Below are positions 27,651 through 38,059 of a DNA stretch of 64,000 bases, in pieces (within the stretch, counting starts at the first letter, position 1; every line of letters begins with the position of its first letter). The translations under genes were made by a program, and so were the position numbers. The notes beneath the pieces are model-generated. The model was given only the letters and a program-made list of their open reading frames with translations, was not told the origin of the DNA and searched no databases. Source of the DNA: Adenanthera pavonina (taxonomy: Eukaryota > Streptophyta > Magnoliopsida > Fabales > Fabaceae); assembly GCA_026686845.1 (NCBI GenBank), contig JAIVEN010000015.1, positions 19,015,501 to 19,079,500 of the forward strand, in the 5' to 3' direction.

Positions 27651-28081
27651 AGCTATGAAAGGATCAGTTCTTCAACCAGTAATGTTTAATTTTCTTGGCT
27701 TAATTTTCAGATAATCATCTATGTACTGGGGTAGATAATGTTATTTGAGTTTGAAACATGGTACATAATAGTATTGCAACCATGATTTTAATACATTCTC
27801 TTAGTCCACTAAGCGAATTCTGAAATCTGACTTACTGTCTGTTGTCTTGGGATGAACCTAGTCTTATTGCTAGATAGAATTTTGCTAGGTTAAGATGTAG
27901 TAATTCACCGAGTCTAGACTCGTCTTCTCCTTGTAATACACTGTAGCTGGAAATCTGATTGAAGGCCGTCATTACTCGTGTTCTGCCTTTAGTGATGTTG
28001 TGATTCTACCTCTATAAACTTTCTCCTGGTATATTTTCGTTGTTACTTTGTTTCTGATTGGTGCCTTAGGATGGGATTGAA

Positions 28082-31000
28082 CAGGGACGGATTTACGAGA
28101 GGGCAAGGAGGGGTGCTTCCCCCCCCCCCACACTTGATATTAATACTATTGATATCTTTAAATTCTCTATATGTGGTAGAAGACAGATGATGAACTCGCC
28201 CCCCATACCTTGCTAACTATTACTTCACAGTCGCCCAATTAGCTGCGTGATGAGTGCGTGTGAAAATAAGAAATATTAAATGTTTTGCCTTTTCCATATA
28301 AAATTATTTATTAAAAAGATATACTATTATTTAAAAAGATAACGTTATAAACTCATACTATCATTTAAACAAAAAATGTGCATATTTAATAATTTTTTAT
28401 TCATATGAGAGACTTTCAACATTCTTCTCCATATTTTACAGCCGTCTCGTCCTTCTTCTGTCATTTCAATCTCTTCTTCAAGTCTCATTTTGCCCAAAGT
28501 TTGGATAGGTGGACTCTTGGCGCGTTCTCATCCAATCCAAATATTATTATATTAAGAAATCATTTTGTCCTTTTGTGCAATTGTATTTGTGCAAATTTCT
28601 TCAATTTTTTTTTTCAATTTGTCTTTCAGAGTGCAGTACAAGAGAGTTTCACAGTATTAAAGCTCCATCACCAACAACAGAAGGGATAGTTTCCAATTCG
28701 TCCTTCTTCACCAGGTTCATAATTGAAACTTTAGAAATTATTTTATTAATTTTAAATTTCATAAGGTGCATCTTATTTATTTTCAAAAGTATAGTCTTTT
28801 TTTTACATGGTATATAATCTTTGATTTTCTGTGATTGTTGATATAGTTTAAATTGATTTTAGAGTATTTTTTTATTTTTTATTGACTAATTATGAATTTA
28901 ATTAGTTTGTTAAATTCTATTCTCAATTTAAGATTGATTAATTTTGCTATTATTATGATAATATATTATAGGAGAATATTTCATTATGGGAAAGCTCAAG
29001 ACTATTGATAATTTTTTCAAAAGAAAAGCTTCTCAAACTAATGAGGCTAGTGACTCAGCTCATTCTCATTTAGAATCGCCAGAGTTGATCAATAATGAAG
29101 AGCCTCAAATTAAAGTGTCAAGAGTGGAAAAGGAAGAAATTGATATTGGTTTATTAGAAAGAGATCCAGGAAAGCGAGTTCCAATTTGGGAATATCCTGT
29201 TGAAGAACGTGACAAAATTCGTCGTGCTTATATCAAATTAGGACCATATCAACCTCCTTTAACAAAATTTCCAGCTTCTGATGGACCACGTCCTCGTCGT
29301 TTTAATGCTTCTTGGTTTAAAAAGTTTCCAGATTGGTTAGAATATTCACCGACATTAGATGCTGCTTTTTGTTTGCCTTGTTACTTATTTAGTGATGGTC
29401 CCCGAAATGATAGGAAAGATGCATTCACTGTGCGAGGATTTCAATCTTGGAAGAAAGTTAATGATGGAGTTAATTGTGCATTTCTTTCTCATGTTGGAAC
29501 TGCTCCTAATTCACTTCATAATAATTGTGTGCAATGTTGCAATACTTTAATGGCTCAATCCCAACATATAGAGAAAGTTTTTCATAGACAAAATTCTCAA
29601 GCCATTGCAAACAACCGCTTGAGATTGAAGACTTCTATTGAAGCAGTTCGCTGGCTTACTTTCCAAGCATGTGCATTAAGAGGTAATGATGAAAGCACTA
29701 ACTCTTTAAATAGGGGAAACTTTATTCAGTTGATACAACTATTAGCATCATACAATCAGAATGTTGCTAATGTTGTCTTAGAAAATGCACCTGGAAATGC
29801 TCAGTATATTTCACCTAGCATTCAGAAAGAAATCTTGTTTATCTTTGCTAGAAAGGTTCGTGCAGTAATTCGTGAGGAGATTGGTGATTCTAAGTTTTGT
29901 CTCATCATTGATGAAGCGAGGGATGAGTCAAAAAGAGAGCAAATGGCTATAGTTTTGAGATTTGTGGACAAAGATGGCTATGTTAAAGAAAGATTCTTTG
30001 ATCTTGTTCATGTTTCGGATACTTCGGCATTAACATTGAAAAATGAAATAGAATCCGTTCTTTCTCGCCACAATCTTAATGTTGAAAATCTTCGTGGTCA
30101 AGGATATGATGGAGCAAGCAATATGCGTGGTGAATGGAATGGTTTGCAAGCTTTATTTTTAAGAGATTGTCCTTATGCATATTATATTCATTGTCTTGCT
30201 CATCGTTTGCAATTGGTATTAGTTGTTGCAGCTAGAGAAGTTAGTCAAGTTCATCACTTTTTTTCAAAGTTATCATTGATTGTCAGTTATATGACTATTT
30301 CTCCAAAGCGCCATGACCAACTAAGAGTTGCTCAATGTACTCATCTTGCAAGTCAAATTGCTAATAATGAGGTAGAAACAGGTAGTGGACGCAACCAAAT
30401 AGGCACTTTACAACGAGCTGGAGATACTAGATGGAGTTCACATTTAAAATCTATTCAAAGTTTATTTGTTAAGTTTGTGCCTACATGTGAAGTTCTTAAA
30501 AAGAATAGTAAAGAAGGTAATTATTCTGTTCGTGGGGAAGCAGAAGTTGCTCTCGATGCTATGATGTCATTTGATTTTATCTTTATTTTCCATCTTATGA
30601 GAGATATTTTGCTAATAAGTCATGACCTTTGTCAAGCTTTGCAACGTATGGATCAAGATATTTTGAATGCTATGACTTTGGTATCTTCTACTAAAAGGTT
30701 GCTTCAAAAAATGAGAGAATGTGGCTGGGAAAATTTTATAAAGGAAGTTACATCTTTTTGTACAAAACATGATATAGATGTTCCTGACATGAGTGATCTC
30801 TATATTCCTGAAAGAGGTAGATGCCGTCCAAATGTTGAATATGTTTCAGTTGAACATCATTATCGTATTAACTTGTTTATTGGTACCATAGATACTCAGA
30901 TGCAAGAGATGAATAGTAGATTCAATGATACTACAATGGAATTATTGACTCTCAGTTCAGCTTTGGAACCAAGAAATAGTTATAAATCATTCAATGTTGA

Positions 31001-31529
31001 TCAAATTTGTGACTTGGCGGCAAGATTTTATCCAGGTGATTTTACAGAACAAGAAAAGTTACATCTCAAAATACAAGCTCAACATTATGAGCTTGACATG
31101 CCACATCATCCTGATTTCAAAGAGTTCACATCAATCTCCCAAGTATGCCAAGGATTGAAGAAAACAAGAAAATGTGATACTTATCATTTGATTGATCGTT
31201 TGCTTTGCCTATTATTAACTCTTCCAGTCTCAAGTGCAACAAGTGAAAGGTCATTTTCAGCTATGAATATCATAAAAAATAAGCTCAGAAATAAAATGGA
31301 AGATGATTTTCTTGCAGATTCCTTGGTTACATATATTGAGAAAGAAATTGCTCATAAATTTGACATAAACTCGATCATAGATGAGTTTTATGACATGAAA
31401 GAACGAAGAGCTCAACTTCGATAAATTGTATAAAGGTATGTTATATTTTTTTATTTGCATTATATATAAGTGTCTTAATTTTTTTCTAATTTTTTGCCCC
31501 CCCAAATTTTTTTTCTAGATCCGTCATTG
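28082..31529 (+). mobile_element. Complete hAT-superfamily transposon, 3,448 bp
   Basis: The left end CAGGGACGGATTTACG and the right end read on the minus strand, CAATGACGGATCTAGA, are terminal inverted repeats matching at 11-12 of 16 positions. A perfect 8-bp target duplication, GGATTGAA, lies immediately outside both ends (28,074-28,081 and 31,530-31,537). Eight-base duplications and CA..-type ends are diagnostic for hAT. The element encodes one uninterrupted transposase of 812 codons (28,986-31,424), preceded by a 0.9-kb leader. Runs of C (about 28,120-28,130 and 31,498-31,503) lie just inside the two ends. The intact frame and duplication imply a recent insertion; it may be mobile, which is inference. 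Confidence 0.93.
28986..31424 (+). CDS. hAT transposase, TTF-type zinc finger / ZMYM1-like, 812 aa
   Basis: Single intact exon. The start MGKLKTIDNFFKRK is the usual N-terminus of plant zinc finger MYM-type protein 1-like hAT transposases. A TTF-type zinc finger region follows at about 105-200: R-F-N-x-S-W-F, C129-x2-C132, and C181-V-Q-C-C. The DUF4371-like catalytic part spans about 210-450, with D309 in L-I-I-D-E-A-R-D-E-S, then G-Q-G-Y-D375-G-A-S-N-M-R-G, then the C403-L-A-H406 (CxxH) motif in Y-I-H-C-L-A-H-R-L-Q-L. D-T-R-W-S-S-H-L lies at about 480-487. The C-terminal hAT dimerisation region is about 740-785: LLTLPVSSATSERSFSAMN followed by L-R-N-K-M. The enzyme would cut and paste the element by recognising its ends. 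No stop or frameshift interrupts it, and its length is normal for the group. Confidence 0.93.
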   Translation: MGKLKTIDNFFKRKASQTNEASDSAHSHLESPELINNEEPQIKVSRVEKEEIDIGLLERDPGKRVPIWEYPVEERDKIRRAYIKLGPYQPPLTKFPASDGPRPRRFNASWFKKFPDWLEYSPTLDAAFCLPCYLFSDGPRNDRKDAFTVRGFQSWKKVNDGVNCAFLSHVGTAPNSLHNNCVQCCNTLMAQSQHIEKVFHRQNSQAIANNRLRLKTSIEAVRWLTFQACALRGNDESTNSLNRGNFIQLIQLLASYNQNVANVVLENAPGNAQYISPSIQKEILFIFARKVRAVIREEIGDSKFCLIIDEARDESKREQMAIVLRFVDKDGYVKERFFDLVHVSDTSALTLKNEIESVLSRHNLNVENLRGQGYDGASNMRGEWNGLQALFLRDCPYAYYIHCLAHRLQLVLVVAAREVSQVHHFFSKLSLIVSYMTISPKRHDQLRVAQCTHLASQIANNEVETGSGRNQIGTLQRAGDTRWSSHLKSIQSLFVKFVPTCEVLKKNSKEGNYSVRGEAEVALDAMMSFDFIFIFHLMRDILLISHDLCQALQRMDQDILNAMTLVSSTKRLLQKMRECGWENFIKEVTSFCTKHDIDVPDMSDLYIPERGRCRPNVEYVSVEHHYRINLFIGTIDTQMQEMNSRFNDTTMELLTLSSALEPRNSYKSFNVDQICDLAARFYPGDFTEQEKLHLKIQAQHYELDMPHHPDFKEFTSISQVCQGLKKTRKCDTYHLIDRLLCLLLTLPVSSATSERSFSAMNIIKNKLRNKMEDDFLADSLVTYIEKEIAHKFDINSIIDEFYDMKERRAQLR

Positions 31530-31537
31530 GGATTGAA

Positions 31538-33338
31538 TCAGTTTTTAAGCTTGAGCCATTCATTGGGAATGCTCTGTATAAAGGGGTGACATTTTGGATC
31601 CCTATAATGAAAGCTTAGTTTAATTCGAAAATTACCCATGATGTTTTTTTACCTGTGATGTTTCTTTTCACATTGACTTAAGTTGTAGGGTACCACGACA
31701 CTTGTTGATTTAGCACTCAAATGTATAGAGAGTTGTAAAACGCATTTTTGACTCCACATCTACTTGGATTCCTGTGAATTAGCAGCAAATTATTTTGTTG
31801 ATTAGATTCATTTTATTAAAAGGTTTAGGTTGATGGTATGATGTTCCTATTTCTAAAGCAAATTTATTGTCATAATATTGAAGGAAACTAGAAGATAGTC
31901 ATAGCCTTGGCTCTTAATAAATTGCAATGGTTGAGATTCCTTTCTTATTCTCTTGGCACTCACAATATTGTGTTAGTAATCCAATTTTAAAATTGGTCAC
32001 GAAGGTTTTTAGAGCTTTCGCAGAGCCCTAAAATAATCACATCGTGTGACCTTACGGGGCTGCACGAGTTCATTATGAAAGCACACTTATAATTAGTCCC
32101 AATGACCTTTCCATTCAAAATTTTATTTTATCATAAAAATAATAAATAAAAATAAATAAATAATTGGTTTACTAATTATACCACGTGAGTTTTTGGAACT
32201 CACGCAAATATCCAAGTTTATTGAGTTCTTGAGTGAGATTGCGATTCCAAGTAGATATATCAGTTAAAAAACTTTTTTTAAGAAAATAATTATAAAAAAT
32301 AAATTATGATAATATAATAAGTTTTTTCAAATGTATAATAAAATTATTTTCTTAGAAACAAATAATAATTATATTTTCTAAATTATCACCTTAAAAGTAT
32401 AATAAAACCTTTATATCGCGAGATTTAAAACTTCTGCGGGTACTTAAAGAATTGGTCTATCAGACATAATTGCAAGTCTGCAATAGGTAAATTGATTTTT
32501 CCTTTTTAAAAAAAATAAAAAATTCCCAAAAGTACAAAAATATATTATTTCAAAAGTCAAAAAATCAAATAAAAGTATTTTATAAAATTAAAGAAAAATA
32601 AAAAACGTACATATTTCCAAACAAAATAAAATAAGAATAAGTAAGCGGAATTAAATTATCTGTTGCAAATTAAAACACACCAACTCAGTCTTAGAAAATT
32701 ATTTTGTTTGCAAAAAGGTAAATTATTCTCAATTAATTTTCTCTTATTACAAAAATTATAATAAAAAATACCCACCAACATACACACATTTTTAACCCGA
32801 ACCACCTGGATTTTGATCCTCATCACAGGGTACATAGGCCCCAGACTCTGATCCTGGATTAAGTCCGTCCTTGTAAATAAATAAATATTTTTTCAATTTA
32901 TTTCTTAATTTATTTTATTAAATTTCCTTAACTTAACAAATATTTTTGAATTTAATTTTCTTAAATTCCTTTCCTTTCCTTTATTTTGTCCTTTAAATTT
33001 CCTTAATTTCCTTTTTTTCTTTTCTTTTTTACCATTATTGAATGATAAAAAAAAATCAAAATATTTTTAATGCCATATTAATTTGCACAATCAACGTAAG
33101 GTAATCGTTCTTAGGAACGGGTGTCGTGGGATGCCTAACACCTTCCCCACGCACAATCGACTCCCAAACTTAACTTTGATTACGCAGACCATTATTTTTC
33201 TTCCTTAACTCGGTTTCTCGAAATTTTCCTCAAAATTTTGGTGGCAACTCCTCACAAGTCGGTTTTCGTCAAGAAACCCGATTTGTCTCTCTTCTGTCTT
33301 TTTTTCCTTTTGTTGCATTTTCTCGGGTGCAACAGGGG
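31538..33338 (+). mobile_element. Probable Tat/Ogre-type LTR 3' part, plus strand
   Basis: From about 33,100 the sequence reads TTAGGAACGGGTGTCGTGGG, TAACACCTTCCCCACGC, AATCGACTCCC, TTACGCAGACC, then GGTGGCAACTCC, and finally TCTCGGGTGCAACA at about 33,323-33,336. This series of phrases is one I associate with the 3' end of LTRs in Ogre/Tat retrotransposons. GGGGCGA after it may be a truncated primer-binding site. The hAT element lies in sequence continuous with this on its left, so the LTR could extend back past 28 kb. LTR start, partner LTR and interior were not found; the rest of the interval is AT-rich and non-coding. Confidence 0.45.
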
Positions 33339-33344
33339 CGAACC

Positions 33345-33400
33345 GAGCACTATATGTGATATTGAGAGATACAAAAGATGAAGAGCAAAACACATAAATT
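33345..33400. other. Junction between Tat/Ogre-like LTR end and Sirevirus-like LTR
   Basis: The phrase ending in GGGTGCAACA stops near 33,336 and Sirevirus-like LTR sequence is recognisable from about 33,345. No target duplication was found, so the junction probably reflects deletion or recombination between nested elements. Confidence 0.3.
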
Positions 33401-35122
33401 TATCCTGGTTTGACCAAACCATTTGGTCTACATTCAATCCTCAAGCCCCACTTGAGATTTTTCACTATATTCCTCAAGTTTAATCCGGGAACTTGTGAAG
33501 TCACAATACAACCAAAATTCCTTCTTTGAATTTATCCCTCTCCCACACTTTCATTAGTGTGATTCCAAATTCTCCTTAAGAAAACTTTTCTTGAGTTTCT
33601 AGATTATTTAGAGAACTCTCTCACATAAAAAATATCAATACAAAAAATCTATTCTCTCAAAGAGTGGATAAATACATCAAAACTTATAGAGTGTAGTTGA
33701 GAGTGTTTAATTAAAAAATAAATATGTTGGAATAATAAAAATAGTTTCAGAACATCATTTTCTATATTCTCAACTTAAATGAGACTCTTTTTATAGGTGA
33801 AAGTAATTAATTAGCTGTTAGACACAATTAACTAATTGTTACTTTCAAGAACTAGTCATTGCAAGTAGTTTACTGAGTTAATCAATTATATAATGAAAGT
33901 TTAATTGATTATGGTGTGATTCAAGACTATTTCCAGTAATGTATCCACAATAATAAATTGAATTTTGCTTAAGTCAATTGATTGAATTTAATAATAAAGA
34001 AGAAAGTAAGTTTAATCAGTTAAAAAAGCTTTGACATGTTAGGAAACATAATTGATTATATTTAAAAAAGTAACAAGTTATCGAAGAAGAGAATGAATGA
34101 GAAATACAAGGATAACAAGTTATATTTGAAGATATAACAGATTGTATTTCTAAGCATAACAGGTTACATTAAAGATGGTAACCTATTATATTGGCTATAG
34201 TAACCTATTATCGCGAGTTAGAAAAGAGAGGTCCAATGAGAAATTTTGTGCTAGTAGGTTAGGTTACAATATTATTCGTAACAAGTTGTCAAGGAGCAAG
34301 TGAAACTTTCAAATAGGTAACATGTTATATTGTTGGGGATAACCTACTATTGAAGGCTTGAGAAGAGAGGAACAAGAGAGGCAAAGACGTGTCAACTGTT
34401 TATGAGGCACATGTAACATGTTATGATGGAAAAGATGAAAAGAATAAAAGTGTAACCTATTTTATTGTAGAATATAACCTATTATCAATAGGGGAAAGAG
34501 CTGAAACTAGAAGTTGTAATCGATTATATTTGCTCAGATAAATGTTTACATTAGTAACAAAGGAAGCAAGGGTTGAAAAATTGATGTAACAAGTTATATT
34601 ATCAAAGGTAATCGGTTACTTTTTTTGACACTTTGAAAATTCATAGCAATAAAGGAACAAATGCTCAATTTGATTTTGGACATAAAATCTTCAATAATAT
34701 TAAAAGAGATGTTCTAAAAATTATTTAAAAAATATTTTAAACTCGAACATCCTCAATTACTTACATCCGAACTCAAAGACTAAGAACTTGAATCTTAATA
34801 TTTTCATTTAAATTTTCAAATTCTTCTTTTCCAAAACTCTCTTATTCTTTTTTAAATAAATCCAAACTTAAAGACTAAAACTTGTATATTGATTTTTCCA
34901 TTTAAGCCATCAAGTTCTTTTTCTCCAAAACTATCTATCTTCTTCTTTTTGAAATAACTAAATAAGAAATTCATATTAATTCCAATTGTTAGTCAAATTT
35001 TTCCTCAAGTAATAAGCATGATATAAAATATATAAATAATATTAAATAACCATATTATGTAAACTTTTTACTTTACTATTTGACATCACCAAAACTAATT
35101 ATGTTAGTCACTAAATCTAACA
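33345..35122 (-). mobile_element. Sirevirus-like LTR remnant (solo or truncated)
   Basis: The left side matches the young Sirevirus LTR at 40.57 and 46.47 kb in order: CATAAATTTATCCTGGTTTG corresponds to ATGATTTATACTGGTTCAG, then TTTGGTCTACATTCAATCCT, CAAGCCCCACTTGAGATTTT, and CTTGAGTTTC-type phrases. The right end ACATCACCAAAACTAATTAT...TAACA parallels CATCATCAAAACTTATATTA...TTACA, placing the LTR border at 35,122. A minus-strand TATA box (CCTATAAAAAGAG) lies near 33,785-33,797. Upstream of it on the minus strand (about 33,820-34,625) are clustered near-palindromes such as TAACATGTTATATT, TAACAAGTTATATT and GTAATCGATTA. The outer ~120 bp and any internal region are missing. Confidence 0.65.
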
Positions 35123-35212
35123 AACTTTTTACATTTGGTTGGAACATCAGTTATCACTTAAAACCAAATGATTTGCTGAATAATTTCAGACCTAGCTTCT
35201 AGTTTTCATAAG

Positions 35213-35460
35213 TTAGGTTGAAAACATTTTACAACTCATTTGAAAATAACATATATATATATATATATAGCCCACTTAGAAATAACTAATTTCCATGTGA
35301 GCTCCTAAGAAATCCAAATCCTATTTTATAAATATTTTCTGAGTTAAATGTTATTTTCAAGTGAGTTATAAAAGATTTTCAACCTAATTTTAAGTTTTGT
35401 TTTAATGGTTAATTATTAAGTTGGAAATATTTCACAATTTACTCGGAAATAACACATTTC
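35213..35460. repeat. Inverted repeat with a third, direct copy
   Basis: 35,211-35,251 reads AGTTAGGTTGAAAACATTTT...TTGAAAATAACAT. The reverse complement of about 35,349-35,389 reads TTAGGTTGAAAATCTTTTAT...CTTGAAAATAACAT. A third version in the right-hand direction occurs at about 35,413-35,460 (AAGTTGGAAATATTTCACAA, then CGGAAATAACACA). A (TA)n run sits at the left inner edge. It could fold into a hairpin of about 40 bp per arm; probably MITE debris. Confidence 0.65.
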
Positions 35461-35884
35461 TAATAAAGTGGGCTACAGGTTACTTCCGATTGACTTGTGA
35501 AATGTTTTAATGATAGTTGAGCTAGGCAACAATGATGAAGGGAAAGAGGGTGTGTGAATAAAAGAGGGAAGGACATTTTGGCCTAGCCAAATTCTTTTCT
35601 TTCCAAAATCCTAGATCTTTGTAAGGGATTTCAAAAATTTGTGATCCTTCTAACTAGGTTCAACTCTTGCAATTTTTGTTTTCAATTGAATATTTTATAT
35701 CTTTTCCAATAACTGAAATTAGCAAAGTTTAGTGGACAAAATTTATTGGATGTTTTCATAACTGCAGAGGGAAAAGAGTCTTATGCCGCAAGTTATCTTT
35801 TCCATGTAAACAAGGGACAGGAGTAATTCTAGTGATACAGGAGTCTTTCATTAAATGGAGGAATTTTGGTTTAATTTCCTAAAC
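35461..35884. other. Short non-coding stretch
   Basis: No gene or repeat structure recognised between the inverted repeat and the probable solo LTR. Confidence 0.35.
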
Positions 35885-38059
35885 CAATAGTGCTACATCT
35901 TATATTAAGAAATATTTTCTCATGAAAACTGCTTATTTGATATATGAAAATATTTTTAGAAAAACTCAAACTAATTAAAATCTTAAGATTGTACAAAATC
36001 GTTCTTGCTGGTTTACAGCTCATTACACAACGATTTTTCAAAAATCATAACTAAATGTAGAAAAATTATTTTCTAGTGGTTTGAGTTTCTAAAAATCATG
36101 AACATCTCTAATTTTAAGGAAAAATCCAGAAACTAGGAAATGAACGTACCAATTCATACATTTTATTTTAAACATATTACTATTCATTTCAAGTCTCTGT
36201 TTCTGTCTGAAAATCTGAACCTTAATTTTGAAAATTTATTTCTCTTAATATACAAAGTCATTTGGTACATACTTACTATCATTGGAAATCTTTACTTGTC
36301 TACTTTCTAACCATATTTTTTTTTATATATTTATTCTACTCCTACTAGTCAGAGCAGCAATATATATTATCAGAGGTTTGAAATAATGTTTACTAGAGTA
36401 GTTTAGGTAAAACAGGAATAACTACCATTATATAGCACCAAATATAGTCAAACCAGTGTCATCTTATTCCTAAGACATAGATGTACTTATACATATAGAC
36501 CACTGAATTTTTGGAGATATGTACGAATTTATACAATAACCAGAAGCAGACAGTACATAAATAGAACATTAACAGCTTTTAGCAAGGTTCCATCATCATT
36601 ATTCCTCATGTTCCACATGCTTTCCGTTACCATTACTTGGCCCCAATATTGGTTAACTATGGGGTGAGATTGGGAAAATCTCAGTAGTCAACTTGTACAT
36701 GCTATCATGTTATCACAAAAATATTTGAAAATATAACATACTTTCATTAAATCATCAAAATTTTCATGTTGTCTAACGAAATTTTGGCAGCATAACGGCT
36801 TAGTAAATGGGTATCTCAGGGCTTAGCCCTTAACATAAAATAGCCACAAATCATAGAAAAGCATTCATAACAGTAACATAACTTCATTTACAAATTATTA
36901 TAATATATAAAATATTTATAAGCAATAACATTAAGTAAAGACAAGAGACTACCTTGGAGCTTTACTAATTTTTCTTTAAACCTTACTTTCACTTAACTTT
37001 AGATCATTTCCTTAACTTTAATGAAGGCTAAAATATCATTAAACTTTACTTAATAATTTATTATCATCATATAAACTTAACTCAATCATGAATCATAAAC
37101 TCTTCCCTCAGAATTATGTCTTGATCCAAATAGAGAAATAAAAGGGAGGAAGAAAATAACTTAAACTCTAACTAATCTTTAAACTAAATAAATAAAAAGA
37201 AAATATAAAAGAGATATAGAATAGAAGTTTATCTCAGAAGACCCCTACTTATCTTCCTTTCGTTCCTCCTTCATTCTTTCTTCTTTTTCTCCCTCTTTCT
37301 TTTTCCTTCTTTTTCTTTCTCTTTCCTCTTCCTTTTCCCTCTCTCTTTGTGTGTGAGTGTGTGTGAAAAATGAGGAAAGGGGTAGAGGTATTTATAGAAA
37401 GGCCTGAAAATTATGGATCGTCAGATCAAAATTTAATCCGATGGCTCACAATTATTCTCACATTTAATATACTAATTACCCATTATATCCCTAGATATTT
37501 TTGGACATGTGAGAGAGTAGTGAAGGGCAAAACTATCTAACTTTTCCCTCCTTACTTTATGTCAAATCAAGAAAATAAGATAACGTACTTTTTACTTTTG
37601 CAAATAAATTTACCTATGTTTTGAGTACGTTTCGAACCGGATTTTCTATTATACTCAGTGGTCTTCCTATTTACTTTATCTATGAAACCCATTATCATTT
37701 TCTTTTACTTTTCATTCAAGGTCCACCTATCTTACTCACTTTCTACTATTTATGTGGGACCCCGTCTTTTACTGGATTTATACTTTTTTTTCTCTGAAGA
37801 TCCACATAACCAGTATTACTTATACTTTTAACTTGCATCAGAGTATTTAAAATATTATTTTTCTTGTCTTATTATAAATAATAATTTTGCCCTTTTAAGC
37901 CCCTTTTTTATATTTTAGGATATTTTGGGTCTTAAACTAATTTAATTAAATATCCAAACTTCTTCAATCATAATAAATTAATCTAGAATAATTTAATATC
38001 ATTTATAATATTATCTGATCATAATATTCAGACATGAAAAATAGGAATCTTACAAATAG
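35885..38059 (-). mobile_element. Probable solo LTR, 2,165 bp, with 5-bp target duplication
   Basis: The block 35,890-38,054 begins TGCTACATCTTATATT and ends GGAATCTTACA on the plus strand, and AATAG flanks both sides (35,885-35,889 and 38,055-38,059). On the minus strand it starts TGTAAGATTCCTATTTTTCA, a typical plant LTR start. A clear minus-strand TATA box (CTATAAATACCTC, about 37,385-37,397) is followed by CACACACACTCACACAC and a long purine-rich leader, as expected of an LTR promoter and R region. No gag or pol is attached. The left border rests mostly on the 5-bp match, which could be chance. Confidence 0.5.
37385..37397 (-). promoter_or_regulatory. TATA box of solo LTR
   Basis: Minus-strand CTATAAATACCTC followed about 30 bp later by a CACACACACTCACAC start-like region. 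Strong match to a plant TATA box; the role is inferred. Confidence 0.5.

Larger units (their letters stand above)
21131..28073. other. AT-rich intergenic DNA, no host gene seen
   Basis: Mostly non-coding. MITEs are listed separately at 21.63 and 23.14 kb. Other content: (GA)n at 23,585-23,608; pairs of short phrases such as TATAAAATCTTATTAATTAAATCACATGG around 23,780 that may be further MITE ends; and a purine-rich tract at 26,830-27,650. No conserved protein motif was found in any frame. Confidence 0.4.

Noticed and set aside
28405..28817. Two overlapping frames in the hAT leader
   Set aside because: Phe-rich, no known motif, and upstream of a transposase that already has its usual N-terminus.
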